In this document: one piece after another, positions 36,290 through 45,056 of the stretch
Layout: every line of letters begins with the position of its first letter
Numbering within the stretch: position 1 is the first letter of the stretch
Assembly (NCBI GenBank): GCA_964250805.1
Contig: CAXUHG010000003.1
Location: 1 to 64,000 of the forward strand
Length of the DNA stretch: 64,000 nt
Direction of reading: 5' to 3'
From: JBBQVS01 sp964250805
GTDB lineage: Bacteria; Chloroflexota; Ktedonobacteria; Ktedonobacterales; Ktedonobacteraceae
Made by a program: the position numbers and the translations under genes
Notes under the pieces: generated by a model
Database searches by the model: none
What the model saw: the letters and a program-made list of their open reading frames with translations, nothing else
Told to the model about the DNA's origin: nothing

Positions 36290-36775
36290 TTAACTATTTC
36301 TAATCCTCTTCCAACGTTCTCGCATTTGTTGGAGCAAGGGAGAAGGAACTTCGTCAGAAACAAACGCGTAGAAACTTCCGCGTTCTTGATCGAGAATAAC
36401 TTTAATAGAAAGCTGACCAATGGTATCATCATGAAGAGTAATAGTGTAGTTAACGTGGCCTTCTTCCGTATCAAAACCTTTCTCTGCATCAACTGATACA
36501 GAAGTGAATATCCATTCTTCTTCTGTTTTATGAGCATTGCATACAGCCATCTGATGAACAAAGCGTGTATCTGTAGGCTTATCTATTTTGTTCGTAACGC
36601 GTACCCACGATGCAGGTTTTCCACATTTCTTGTTTATCTCTGTATATGCCTCGCACTTTTTTAGCGTAAAACCCTCTTCTACTTCTTTTGATAAATGCCC
36701 CTTTATACGCTTTTCATTGTCTGGATAGGAACTCTCCTGATAAGGAATGAAAAAACTGTTTTCTCGCTCGCTCAT
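36290..36775 (-). CDS. Hypothetical 161-aa protein
   Basis: Not recognised. Contains a CEAYTEINKKCGKPASWVRV segment and a later CNAH that could bind zinc (Cys, Cys, Cys, His), followed by a beta-rich acidic half. Strong ribosome site TGGAGGTAAGTT before the ATG. It reads toward the nucleotidyltransferase pair. If the Tn7-like element extends leftward it would be cargo. Confidence 0.55.
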   Translation of the reverse strand: MSERENSFFIPYQESSYPDNEKRIKGHLSKEVEEGFTLKKCEAYTEINKKCGKPASWVRVTNKIDKPTDTRFVHQMAVCNAHKTEEEWIFTSVSVDAEKGFDTEEGHVNYTITLHDDTIGQLSIKVILDQERGSFYAFVSDEVPSPLLQQMRERWKRIRNS

Positions 36776-37193
36776 AACTTACCTCCATTTTTAAGATTCG
36801 TTGTTAAAGTGAGATAGTACCATGCTATTCTAACATGCTCGTATATCGAGAGCAAGAGATGATACAATCACGCTAGAATAGCTTTCTTCTGGTTGCCTGA
36901 AAAAAAAGGGGCTTACTCGCATAGAACAACGCCCTTGTGAGTCATCTCAACGCGATTACGCCCTCAGATTGTTGTTGAAGTTCGCTGACTTCCCAGGATA
37001 TTTGAAACAACTTGGAAGAGCAGCGTGCAGAAGTGCTGAACGAGGTGATAACAGTGACCACTACTGGGAGCATCATTCAATTCACGAATTGACTGCGGAT
37101 AGGAGTATCTGAATAGACTCGCGCTCCCTAAGCAGAGGTGATGAAGCAGGTAGCCTGAGCTGTGCCTTTGACCCACCATCAGCGTTAAGAGGG
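36776..37193. other. Intergenic region beyond tniQ
   Basis: No gene seen. I looked here for the far end of the Tn7-like transposon (TGT start plus repeated TnsB-type sites) and could not recognise one. It contains an A run followed by AGGGGC at about 36900 and no other clear feature. Confidence 0.4.
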
Positions 37194-39428
37194 TCATGAG
37201 CTAGATATGCTACAAGTCGCACTGGAACTTGTAGATGTTACGGCAAATTTTTGTTCTATTTCCTGTCGTAACTTCAAGATAGCTGCTCTTGAGAACCACC
37301 TCTGCTTGCCACCCATGTCATCCAGGGGCACTACTTTTCCTTCATGTACCCATCGATGCAACGTGGCTGCACTCACTCCTAGTATAGCCTTGGCACGTCC
37401 GAAGGGAAGCCGCCCCCCATGCCATTGTAAAAGATATTCTTTACTAAAAAGGTACTCATGATGTTCATCAATTCCTGGTCCGCTTACTGCTTGCAGACGT
37501 CCCTGTCGTGCCCATTTCTGCACGGCTAATACACCAATTCCCAATGTGTTCGCTGCCTCTTTACTCTTCACGTACTCAGCAACAAATTTCTCAACAGCAT
37601 CCTTCTCAAAGTACTGTGCATTTACATAGATAGCAGCCGTCGCAAGAAGACCTGTTTTCACCCATTTTGCAAGCGTTCCATCCTTTACTTCTAGACGAGC
37701 TATTACTTCTTGCCTGCTTAACCAGCCTCGTTCAACTAACGTAGTTTTCATATACGCACGAAGATCCTTTGTGACAAATAAGAGGTCTTTGCAACAAAAA
37801 CGTAGGCTCGACTGACGATAGGCTGGCAATTTCCCATTAGCAACGAGCGCGAGAATTGATGCAGCATTCAATCCAACTTGCGTCAGTATTCTCGCAGCAC
37901 CTGCAATGTTTAAGGAAGGGCGTACACCTTCAAGCCGTTCGTAAGGTATCGCATGCTTTTTGATGTTCTCTAGGAGTCGGCAGAGGTTCTTTTCATGAAA
38001 CTTCCAAGATGTGAAGCCAGTATGAGGACTCTGCTCCGGCGAAAGCAGATGGATATCGACTATGCGAAGAACAACTTCTTCCGAGACGCCGAGGGTCTCA
38101 GTTGCTTCTTTAAGCCCCACGAAGAAATTCCAGGTCTCGCGTAGTCGTAACACCTCTTCCCGCTTTACAAACACGGAATCCTGGGTTGTCTCAAGTTGTC
38201 CAGAGTCAATTAATCGATGGATTGTTGCAGGTGTCACACCTGCTAATTCCGCAGCATAGTTGATACTCACAAACGAAAACTTGCGTAGGGCCGCAGGAGA
38301 ACGATGAAAACGATCTGAGCGCAGAATGGATGGCGAGATGCCGTAGCGATCCGCGATGTAGAGATTAAAGGCATCTTGAACAAAATCAAAAGTAGCATAT
38401 CGCCATTCTCGTTGGAGCCAGTGCGAATAGATGCTTCCAAAGTCCTTTTGGAGGGTACTCCTACGCATATCTTTACAGTGTTGTTCATACTGTACATCCA
38501 AAAACGCGTAGAACTCTTGGGGCCAGTGAGTGAGAGCTTTAAATGCTGTCGTATAAACACAAAAGCTTTGATATGGGGTAAGAGAAAGCGAATCTGGCTT
38601 GAAAGGCACCATGAGAGTATCGTGATGCGCTGGTACAGTATGAAAGTTCATCCACCCTGAACGAGCCAGTCGTTGAGTTGTCAAGCGTAAGCCCTCAAGG
38701 ACACGAAATACGACGCGCGAGGGGTGTGAAGGAAGGCCATAGGAGTCAGGAAGCGATACAGAGGTATCCAGTAGCCAACCTTGAATCACTTGCTGAGCAA
38801 GCATACCTATCTCATCTTCCTCGATAGAGATACATGGAGCCTTATTCAACGCCACCCCACACTTGCGACAATACCCATTCACAATGTCTCCTATAGAAAT
38901 GAGCCTACTACAAGAGTAACACCGATTCGTGAGAAGACACTTGTGTTCCAAACAAACAGATGTTGCAGTCGCGTGCCAGATGAGGCGATGATAACGATGA
39001 CGTTGGACACAGAGAGGACAATACTGGCTAGCTGATGTTGGACGAAGTTGCTTTTGGGCAATCCTCTCAGAGAGGAGGGGAACAACGTGATTGTCTGGTA
39101 GGTCTAAGAGGCTCATCTGACTGTCCGGGGCCGTTATTACTTGAGCAAAGCGGTGAGCACTCGTTTCGTAGAGTGGGAAACATTCTACTCGAGCAAGGCG
39201 AGCAATACGCTCGAATGTAGCAGCTTGCATCGGCAGATCAATATGGTCCTTGAGGAGGTCTTCCTCCCCAATGCCATTCAAGATACAGTTTGTCAATATC
39301 GTAGGCGATTGATAAAAATTGGCTTTTCCCAAGCGAAACAAGAAAGATGGAAAGGACTCACTCTCCTTGATCGGTGGATAACCGAGCAATTTTTGCGGAA
39401 GGCTCTCCATATACTCGCTACTCCTCAT
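37194..39428 (-). CDS. tniQ: TniQ/TnsD-type target-selection protein with about six HTH modules
   Basis: Seen: N-terminal TniQ domain with the zinc ligands typical of the family, CPLC (137-140), CLEHKC (159-164), CYSC (170-173), CRKC (187-190). From residue about 387 to 722 come successive MerR/excisionase-like helix-turn-helix units near 387-430, 436-485, 505-560, 568-615, 617-670 and 672-722 (e.g. AAELAGVTPATIHRLIDSGQ, KEAANTLGIGVLAVQKWARQ, AKAILGVSAATLHRWVHEGK). TniQ/TnsD proteins choose the insertion site and recruit the TnsC ATPase. 744 aa is well above the usual 350-550. The ATG overlaps the tnsC stop (ATGA), so it is translationally coupled. Confidence 0.85.
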   Translation of the reverse strand: MRSSEYMESLPQKLLGYPPIKESESFPSFLFRLGKANFYQSPTILTNCILNGIGEEDLLKDHIDLPMQAATFERIARLARVECFPLYETSAHRFAQVITAPDSQMSLLDLPDNHVVPLLSERIAQKQLRPTSASQYCPLCVQRHRYHRLIWHATATSVCLEHKCLLTNRCYSCSRLISIGDIVNGYCRKCGVALNKAPCISIEEDEIGMLAQQVIQGWLLDTSVSLPDSYGLPSHPSRVVFRVLEGLRLTTQRLARSGWMNFHTVPAHHDTLMVPFKPDSLSLTPYQSFCVYTTAFKALTHWPQEFYAFLDVQYEQHCKDMRRSTLQKDFGSIYSHWLQREWRYATFDFVQDAFNLYIADRYGISPSILRSDRFHRSPAALRKFSFVSINYAAELAGVTPATIHRLIDSGQLETTQDSVFVKREEVLRLRETWNFFVGLKEATETLGVSEEVVLRIVDIHLLSPEQSPHTGFTSWKFHEKNLCRLLENIKKHAIPYERLEGVRPSLNIAGAARILTQVGLNAASILALVANGKLPAYRQSSLRFCCKDLLFVTKDLRAYMKTTLVERGWLSRQEVIARLEVKDGTLAKWVKTGLLATAAIYVNAQYFEKDAVEKFVAEYVKSKEAANTLGIGVLAVQKWARQGRLQAVSGPGIDEHHEYLFSKEYLLQWHGGRLPFGRAKAILGVSAATLHRWVHEGKVVPLDDMGGKQRWFSRAAILKLRQEIEQKFAVTSTSSSATCSISSS

Positions 39429-40462
39429 CTGGTTGTCAATGTCTCTGCTATGCTCGGATTTTTCTTTTTTCTACCAGGAGTCTTGTTCGCCGTCGTACTG
39501 TCTTGCTTGCTGTTCGTACTTTCTTCTGGCACGGGTACAGGAGGTACAAACCGATTCTCTTTCACTTGAAATGGATTCGTCGTGATGCCGACATGCTTTG
39601 CTAGATGTTTCTCATATGCATCAGATAGGTCACATAACTCGATGGAAGAACTCCCTCTACTTAACGCCATAAGCTGAGCAGCTCGAAGCAGATTCATGAT
39701 ATTTCCCACGACACCACCTGTTACAAAAAAAAGGCGATAGAGCAGTTCTACATGACCAATCTGCTTTGCCAGAGACATCTGCATTGCTTTCTCGACATAC
39801 TCAATGAAGCGTGCGAATTCCTTGATAGTACTTATTTTTCTCGTGTCCCAAGTAAAGGGGTGAAGTGTTTCCCTCACCGAGAATAATCGAGAGAGTTGTG
39901 AATTTGCCTTGAGTATATTTTCGACTCGCCCCTCGATCCCGACCACGAGAAATGGTACTTCCGAGTCTTTAATCAGAGCTTTTAGCCAATCTGAGACAGT
40001 TGCCAATATACGGTTTGTTTCCGAGTGAATTAAGTGATGGAAGTCATCAAGAATGACCAATTCGGTTTTACTTGCAATGAGATTCTCGATAACTCGGGAG
40101 TCTAGTCCGTCCACTCTCCCACTATAACTGAAGCCAGGATCACCCATCTTCAGAAGCATCTTTGCTGCCATGCCTTTGATGGTCACAGGCGAGGGAGTAG
40201 ACATGTAAAAAACCGGAACCAACGTCCGTTCCGCTGTTTCAATTCTCGGAAATGCTTTTGCGTACTCCTTAACGAGCGTTGTTTTCCCTGCTCCAGGTAG
40301 CCCTTCCAGAGACATACATTTCGGTTCATCTGCTATCTTCGAGAGGTACTGACATTGCTTGATATCTTTGTGTAGTTCTTTGAAGCGTGGGTAGCGAATG
40401 AGAGCGGCATGCGCTTGTTTGAGCAACGAGTCCTCGAAAGGATCACGTATCTGTTCCTTCAT
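39425..40462 (-). CDS. tnsC: TnsC/TniB-type AAA+ transposition ATPase
   Basis: Seen: Walker A GLPGAGKTTLVKEY at about residues 54-67 and Walker B ELVILDDFHHL at about 134-144, in the TniB/TnsC arrangement, 345 aa. It should form filaments on target DNA, linking TniQ to the TnsB transposase and giving target immunity. The ATG at 40462 follows GAGGAGAAAATGATTG; an in-frame TTG lies one codon upstream. Overlaps tniQ by 4 bp. Separated from tnsB by 114 bp holding an inverted repeat. Confidence 0.88.
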   Translation of the reverse strand: MKEQIRDPFEDSLLKQAHAALIRYPRFKELHKDIKQCQYLSKIADEPKCMSLEGLPGAGKTTLVKEYAKAFPRIETAERTLVPVFYMSTPSPVTIKGMAAKMLLKMGDPGFSYSGRVDGLDSRVIENLIASKTELVILDDFHHLIHSETNRILATVSDWLKALIKDSEVPFLVVGIEGRVENILKANSQLSRLFSVRETLHPFTWDTRKISTIKEFARFIEYVEKAMQMSLAKQIGHVELLYRLFFVTGGVVGNIMNLLRAAQLMALSRGSSSIELCDLSDAYEKHLAKHVGITTNPFQVKENRFVPPVPVPEESTNSKQDSTTANKTPGRKKKNPSIAETLTTR

Positions 40463-40490
40463 CAATCATTTTCTCCTCATCGGTGAACAC

Positions 40491-40550
40491 CTTCCCTTCT
40501 TCAACACGGGACACTCTCTCAGAGGGCTGCCCTGTATTGAAGAAGGGAAG
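40491..40550. promoter_or_regulatory. Inverted repeat between tnsB and tnsC
   Basis: CTTCCCTTCTTCAACACGGG (40491-40510) and an imperfect reverse complement (40530-40550) can form a long stem in the tnsB-tnsC spacer. It may be an attenuator, a partial terminator or a processing site that lowers tnsC-tniQ expression. No T run is obvious. Confidence 0.4.
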
Positions 40551-40576
40551 ACGTGATAGATTGTCTTCTTCCACCT

Positions 40577-42640
40577 TCACTGTTCTTTAGGATAAGAGTA
40601 GTCGAGTTCCCATCCCTCTTCACTTTCAGATGACAGAAGGGCCTCATCAAGAACTGTTGGCGAAGCAGCATAATGTTTGGTACTCACTGCTGGCGGATTG
40701 GGTGCTTGCGGTTCCTGAGAAGTTGTCGTTTCTATGACCTGTTCTTGCGTTGTCGTTTGTTCCACTTCGTGAAATGGTTTGCCCGCTGTTTCCCATCGAG
40801 CAATTTTTGCACGAGTACTGAGCCGTTTACGTTCTTTGCTCGCTTCCACGATTTCGCGTATTCTACGCTTCGCTTGCCCTAATGCTTCTAGGTTTGGCTT
40901 GTCCTGCTCACGCAAAGCGAAGTTACGAATAACTCGATGCTTCCAGAGAGATAAGCCTCGTGTGTACTCTTGATCCAGTGCTGGCACCTTAATATAACGC
41001 TCATCGAATGGATCAAACACGTAGATGTGACTAAGATCTCCAGGGTGATACTTTATTTTGACTGTCTTCCCTTTCAACTTTGTGCGAGGGACGAGCAAAT
41101 CATCACAGTTATAACGGATTGTCTCAATATCTATGCCATAGTGCCATATCTCACGATACTCTACTCTTCCCAGGAGAACCTGCAAGTCAGTAGCGTCATC
41201 TGGTAGTGTTGGCAGAAAGCCCGCTTGAAGTGCTTCTTCCCAGCGGCGTGCTGGAATTGCTTCGATTCCTCGATGAAAGGTTTCTGCGTACACGTCTAAA
41301 AGAAAGGTATGCAGGATTTTCTCGACATCGCTCAAGTAGATACACGCCTCTTCAAGACTGTTGTAGTCTCCACGTTCGTCAGGATTTGAAAACGTCGTAC
41401 CCGGCAACGTGTGAAAGAGCATGGTCTCAACTGAGCCAAGTGCTCGCTCAACATCAGCCTTAAAATGTGGGGTACGAACAGGAGTGCGCTGAAGGATAGT
41501 GCCGAGCGACAAACATGCATCACTCAAATCACGTCCAATGAACTCTCTTCCATTATCGATGACAAGAGTTGAGGGAATACCGTAAGCAAGCCAGTCATGC
41601 TCTGTACCATATTTTTCTCGAACACCCTTCTTAGGACTAATGGTATGGTAGAGACACTCCATAACGGCATAATAGCTAGGTGGCTCAAACCCTATGTATT
41701 TCCCTAGCGGATACCGTGTTCCTATGTCGAGGCAAAACGTAAACGTGGGTCGCCCTAAGGGAAGGTTATCTCGGTCGTCAATTACTATAAAATCAGCCCG
41801 AGTATGATCAATCTGAGCGACCTCTCCAGGCATTTCTATAGTCGGATTCGCTCCATATTGAGAAAATTTTTGTTCTGCTCTCCGTTTGCCATGTCGGATG
41901 GTAAAGCGTTCGATCATGCCAAGTGACTCGATACGGCGAGCGACTGATGCTCTAGAAGGATCTCGAAGCGGTTTCTTCTCTGGCTGATTTCTATTCGACT
42001 CTTGCACTTTACACACGACCTCTTGCAAAACATCGTCTATCGAAACAATCTCCGGCTTCTTATACAAATCATGAATCGTTGTCGTAACAAACTCATCAAC
42101 CGTGGGGTCAAGACGAGGCTTATCTTTTCCACCACGCTGTCTTGTGTTCGGCACCAACGCACGGACATCGTAGTTACTTGCAACATAAGCATGCAGCCAA
42201 TTACACAAAGAAGCTCGACAAACACTCCCGAGCATTGTGTCCTTGAACGCTGGATCTTGAGTTGCTCTGACTTGAGCCACTCGTTTCTCGTAGGCCTCGT
42301 TTGTGCGCTCTTTCAGTTCAAGTTCAAGAAGGGGCCAGATGGCTTGTAGGCGATATCGTGCGATGTTGGCAAGGTGGGGCGGATAATCATCAAGTGTACG
42401 TAATTCTGCTTCGAGATTGTTGCTACTTTGCTGTTTCTTTTTGTTCCTTGATCCTCTCTTGAGAAAGAAGAGTTCCTTAGAGAAAAGGGCTTGCAGAAGC
42501 ACGTCTATATCCTCGTTTGTCTCTTCTTCGGTGAGTACCTCTCGAAGCTTCACTGTATCGCTCGACAGAGAAGGTCTAATCTCATATATCTTTTTATCCC
42601 AACGAAAACGTGTTCCAACGGAAAAGCGACTAGTACCCAT
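40577..42640 (-). CDS. tnsB: TnsB/Mu-type DDE transposase
   Basis: Cuts and joins transposon 3' ends. Seen: N-terminal DNA-binding region (1-260), then an rve-type catalytic core with D278 (EVAQIDHT), D362 (TLVIDNGREF) and E398 (FKADVERALGSVE), then a Mu-C-like beta barrel and a charged C-terminal tail that in Tn7 contacts TnsC. All three catalytic acids are present and 687 aa is normal for TnsB. AAGAAGGAGGTTCATTGTT gives an excellent ribosome site. It begins 21 bp after the tnsA stop. Confidence 0.92.
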   Translation of the reverse strand: MGTSRFSVGTRFRWDKKIYEIRPSLSSDTVKLREVLTEEETNEDIDVLLQALFSKELFFLKRGSRNKKKQQSSNNLEAELRTLDDYPPHLANIARYRLQAIWPLLELELKERTNEAYEKRVAQVRATQDPAFKDTMLGSVCRASLCNWLHAYVASNYDVRALVPNTRQRGGKDKPRLDPTVDEFVTTTIHDLYKKPEIVSIDDVLQEVVCKVQESNRNQPEKKPLRDPSRASVARRIESLGMIERFTIRHGKRRAEQKFSQYGANPTIEMPGEVAQIDHTRADFIVIDDRDNLPLGRPTFTFCLDIGTRYPLGKYIGFEPPSYYAVMECLYHTISPKKGVREKYGTEHDWLAYGIPSTLVIDNGREFIGRDLSDACLSLGTILQRTPVRTPHFKADVERALGSVETMLFHTLPGTTFSNPDERGDYNSLEEACIYLSDVEKILHTFLLDVYAETFHRGIEAIPARRWEEALQAGFLPTLPDDATDLQVLLGRVEYREIWHYGIDIETIRYNCDDLLVPRTKLKGKTVKIKYHPGDLSHIYVFDPFDERYIKVPALDQEYTRGLSLWKHRVIRNFALREQDKPNLEALGQAKRRIREIVEASKERKRLSTRAKIARWETAGKPFHEVEQTTTQEQVIETTTSQEPQAPNPPAVSTKHYAASPTVLDEALLSSESEEGWELDYSYPKEQ

Positions 42641-42661
42641 AACAATGAACCTCCTTCTTGA

Positions 42662-43294
42662 CTAGTGTGCAACCGATACAGTAGTATTGCCTGTAATCTT
42701 GGCTTCATCGAGTGGAAGAACGATCTCGTGATGAAAAGCCATGTGCCAAAGAGCAGGAATGGCAAGCGCAGGAGCATTTGGCGCAACATGGAGTGCTAAA
42801 GAGGAAACTGTTGTCCTATCCGCGGATGAATATAAGAGATCGTAGATACGCGAACGCATGTCAGGCCCTATGCGTTGACGTGCAAAACGTGTCAGCAACT
42901 TGATATTTTCCAAGCGGAAGCCTTTCCGAAGCTCTGTTTCTGTAAGCACTTGGAAATGATATCCCTTCTCCTCACACCATTGGCGAGCAGCATCAAATTT
43001 ACGTTGATTTTCGGGTAAGTCCACAAGTGCTGAAGGCTTACACTCCACAATCACGGAAGAACTGGTTTTTTTGAGCAGAAAATCTGGGATGTAGTGCCTT
43101 TTTTTCTTCTCATATTCGTATTCAATGGACAACGGTTGCTCTTCAAATGTGAGAATATCTGGCTCAAAATCAAACGTATAAATGCCATCACGCTCGATAA
43201 GGCTCTCGAAAGCAATCATACGTTTCATTTTAAGCGAAGGGAAGTTACCAATCGTGTTTTTTTTACTTCGATTACTGACCTTCCTAATGGGCAT
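42662..43294 (-). CDS. tnsA: TnsA-type transposon endonuclease
   Basis: Cuts the 5' ends of the transposon so that it moves by cut-and-paste. Seen: MIAFESLIERDGIY with FEEQPL, then HYIPDFLL and VIVECKPSAL, supplying the Glu, Asp and ExK residues of the restriction-like fold, then a C-terminal helical part. The start is placed at the ATG at 43294 (MPIRKVSNRS) because TAGGAGGAAAGACAGTT precedes it; the frame is open 63 bp further upstream without a better site. First gene of the operon, 127 bp from the tRNA gene. Confidence 0.9.
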   Translation of the reverse strand: MPIRKVSNRSKKNTIGNFPSLKMKRMIAFESLIERDGIYTFDFEPDILTFEEQPLSIEYEYEKKKRHYIPDFLLKKTSSSVIVECKPSALVDLPENQRKFDAARQWCEEKGYHFQVLTETELRKGFRLENIKLLTRFARQRIGPDMRSRIYDLLYSSADRTTVSSLALHVAPNAPALAIPALWHMAFHHEIVLPLDEAKITGNTTVSVAH

Positions 43295-43384
43295 AACTGT
43301 CTTTCCTCCTACTTTCGTTTCGCTACGTTGACGTACCATTACCTGAACAGTATCCAACGATCAAACAACCAAAGGGGTATATAG

Positions 43385-43403
43385 ACAATATGATTCTCAT
43401 ATT
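43385..43403. repeat. Palindrome between tnsA and tRNA gene
   Basis: CAATATGA, TTC, then TCATATTG form an AT-rich inverted repeat 16 bp from the tRNA 3' end. It may be part of the transposon end or a weak terminator for the tRNA. Which is undecided. Confidence 0.4.
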
Positions 43404-43418
43404 GTATACTAGGCAGTG

Positions 43419-43491
43419 TGGCGCAGGTGGGAATCGAACCCACGACCAACCATGCGCAAGATGGTTGCTCTATCCGCTAAGCTACTGCGCC
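43419..43491 (-). tRNA. tRNA with UGC anticodon (nominally Ala)
   Basis: A 73-nt cloverleaf folds completely: acceptor GGCGCAG/CTGCGCC (7 bp), D arm with GG, anticodon stem ACCAT/ATGGT with loop CTTGCGC (anticodon TGC at 34-36), T arm GTGGG-TTCGATT-CCCAC, discriminator A. CCA is not encoded. Oddities: the 3:70 pair is C-G, not the G-U that marks alanine tRNAs, base 37 is G, and the D loop has A20 as in arginine tRNAs. It sits at the tnsA end of the Tn7-like element and may be its attachment site. A CCTCAG-GAAAA-CTGAGG hairpin lies just upstream (43500-43516). Confidence 0.85.
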
Positions 43492-43605
43492 GTAACAATC
43501 CTCAGGAAAACTGAGGAAGGTATCGCAGCGAAATGGAGCATGCAAGCGAGAGCTTCACCGGGTGCCACCCCGGCGCATGATCCATTCCGCATGGTGATTG
43601 GGTGG

Positions 43606-43645
43606 AACGCTGGGGTTGTAAGTTTCCGGCTCGAGCCCCAGCGTT
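43606..43645. terminator. GC-rich stem-loop
   Basis: AACGCTGGGG (43606-43615) and CCCCAGCGTT (43636-43645) form a perfect 10-bp stem with a 20-base loop, 13 bp past the stop of the leftward gene at 43658. It probably ends that transcript before the tRNA gene, although no strong T run follows. Confidence 0.5.
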
Positions 43646-43657
43646 TACTTTATGGGC

Positions 43658-44449
43658 TCATCGTTTTTTCCCTCCTTGAACAGCGAGTGCCTGCTGGATG
43701 AGTCCAGCAACGTGAGAGACCCCTTGCCTCAACCACGGACGGAGTTCCTCGGTCCAGCCGGGACTGTGTGGAAGTCGCTGTAAGGTCGTCAAAAGCTCGC
43801 CAAGTTCTTCGGCTCGATCATCCCCTGAAACGGGAGCAGAACCATTCATGAGTGGGTGTGACGGTGGCTCTACCATAGGTGGGTTTCCTTCTACGGTGTC
43901 ATCAATATCAAGGGCGGGAAGCTCTTGTAGGGAGAGAGGAGTAGTCTCGGAATGATGCTGAGTTACTTCCTTAAAAGAGTCTGTTTCATCAGCAAGTAAA
44001 CCAGCCATTTTGCACAATCCTTTGAAGAGAGACAGCATCTTTAGACGCATGCTTGCTGGCTCAAACGGGGTGCGCATGAAAACGTCCTTCAGTGCTTGTT
44101 GACTCGCATGAGTGACATCGATCTGTTCAAAAATAGTCGGATAGCGATCGTGTAGACAAGTACTTAATAAGTCTTGAAAGCTTCCCTCAGAAGCGGCAAA
44201 CGCGAGTTGCCCACATCGCGGTGTGATACAGTCGTCCTGATTGAGCCAACCAAGGTGACGCCAAGCGATGCGCACTTCATAGCTTTCGCTTCGTGACATT
44301 CCCAAGGCTTCTAGTATCTGCGGAGTCAGCTTCATGCCCACCTTCAGGTGTCCATGTCCAGGGGCAAATTGGCTGAGCGGTTTGACAGTATTCCGAATCG
44401 CTGAATACCCCGCATGTAGTGTGTTTATCTCCACATCAGATGCCTGCAT
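43658..44449 (-). CDS. DUF5343-like protein
   Basis: Resembles DUF5343: LTPQILEALGMSRSESYEV, HLGWLNQDD, TPRCGQLAFA, and LLSTCLHDRYPTIFEQID are in the expected order for this helical, probably winged-helix family found in accessory and defence loci. The C-terminal 100 residues are low-complexity and acidic, ending in a helix. Function of the family is unknown. Leftward, upstream of the tRNA gene. Confidence 0.55.
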   Translation of the reverse strand: MQASDVEINTLHAGYSAIRNTVKPLSQFAPGHGHLKVGMKLTPQILEALGMSRSESYEVRIAWRHLGWLNQDDCITPRCGQLAFAASEGSFQDLLSTCLHDRYPTIFEQIDVTHASQQALKDVFMRTPFEPASMRLKMLSLFKGLCKMAGLLADETDSFKEVTQHHSETTPLSLQELPALDIDDTVEGNPPMVEPPSHPLMNGSAPVSGDDRAEELGELLTTLQRLPHSPGWTEELRPWLRQGVSHVAGLIQQALAVQGGKKR

Positions 44450-45056
44450 CTCGTTCGCTCTTCTTTCGTATTTCTCTCCTCATAGGAGGATACGCTAAAT
44501 TTCTCTGCATGTCAAGGGGAATAATAGCGGGATAAAGAAGCACTAGCTCGGCACCTCGAAAGGGGAATTTTTCTCTATTCAACAGAATAGCAACGCTTCG
44601 GTGAACTTGACGTACCTCAAGTGTTCTCACATAGGGAAAGACGGGAAAGGCAAAGAATGTCCAGACTTTCTCTCAGAGATGAGACCATTCTTACTCCTCA
44701 TCATGTCAACACGTAGAAAATGGGAGTATCACATTCTTCTTCCCATCTCGCATGCAATGCTATCAATGAAGCATCCTTGTACCCCTCTCCGAGATGAGAC
44801 AAAAAACGAGGAATGAGATGTCACAACATCTCTAATGGCAAAGATGTTGTATAGGAACGGAAAACGTCAGTTCATCAAAGTGATGAGCTTGAGCGAAGCT
44901 TCAACTCGTATAATTATTATTGACGATTTATACTCCACATCATCTTCCTACTCAAGTGCCAAGAGGTTCAATCTCTGTAAGCAAACAAACTTCATCAAGA
45001 GGAAAACTTGCAGAACGATTCCCTTCACCTTGAAAGAGGGGTAACACACTACCTCT
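44450..45056. other. Gene-poor stretch
   Basis: Only short frames without ribosome sites or protein-like composition. Nothing recognisable. Confidence 0.4.

Larger units (their letters stand above)
37194..43418 (-). mobile_element. Tn7-like transposon core (tnsA-tnsB-tnsC-tniQ)
   Basis: Four genes in canonical order on one strand with intact catalytic motifs. As in Tn7, tnsA lies at the presumed right end, and the 124 bp between it and the tRNA gene should contain that end. I could not define TnsB-binding repeats or a 5-bp duplication. In the Tn7 layout cargo lies on the tniQ side, i.e. leftward (36.8 kb and below). No Cas gene or CRISPR array is present, so site-directed homing through TniQ is more likely than RNA guidance. 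Confidence 0.8.

Noticed and set aside
37194..43418. CRISPR-associated transposon
   Set aside because: No cas gene or repeat array anywhere in the window, and the long HTH-bearing TniQ suggests protein-based targeting.
44835..45044. 69-aa frame
   Set aside because: Composition looks non-coding, and there is no convincing ribosome site or neighbour.
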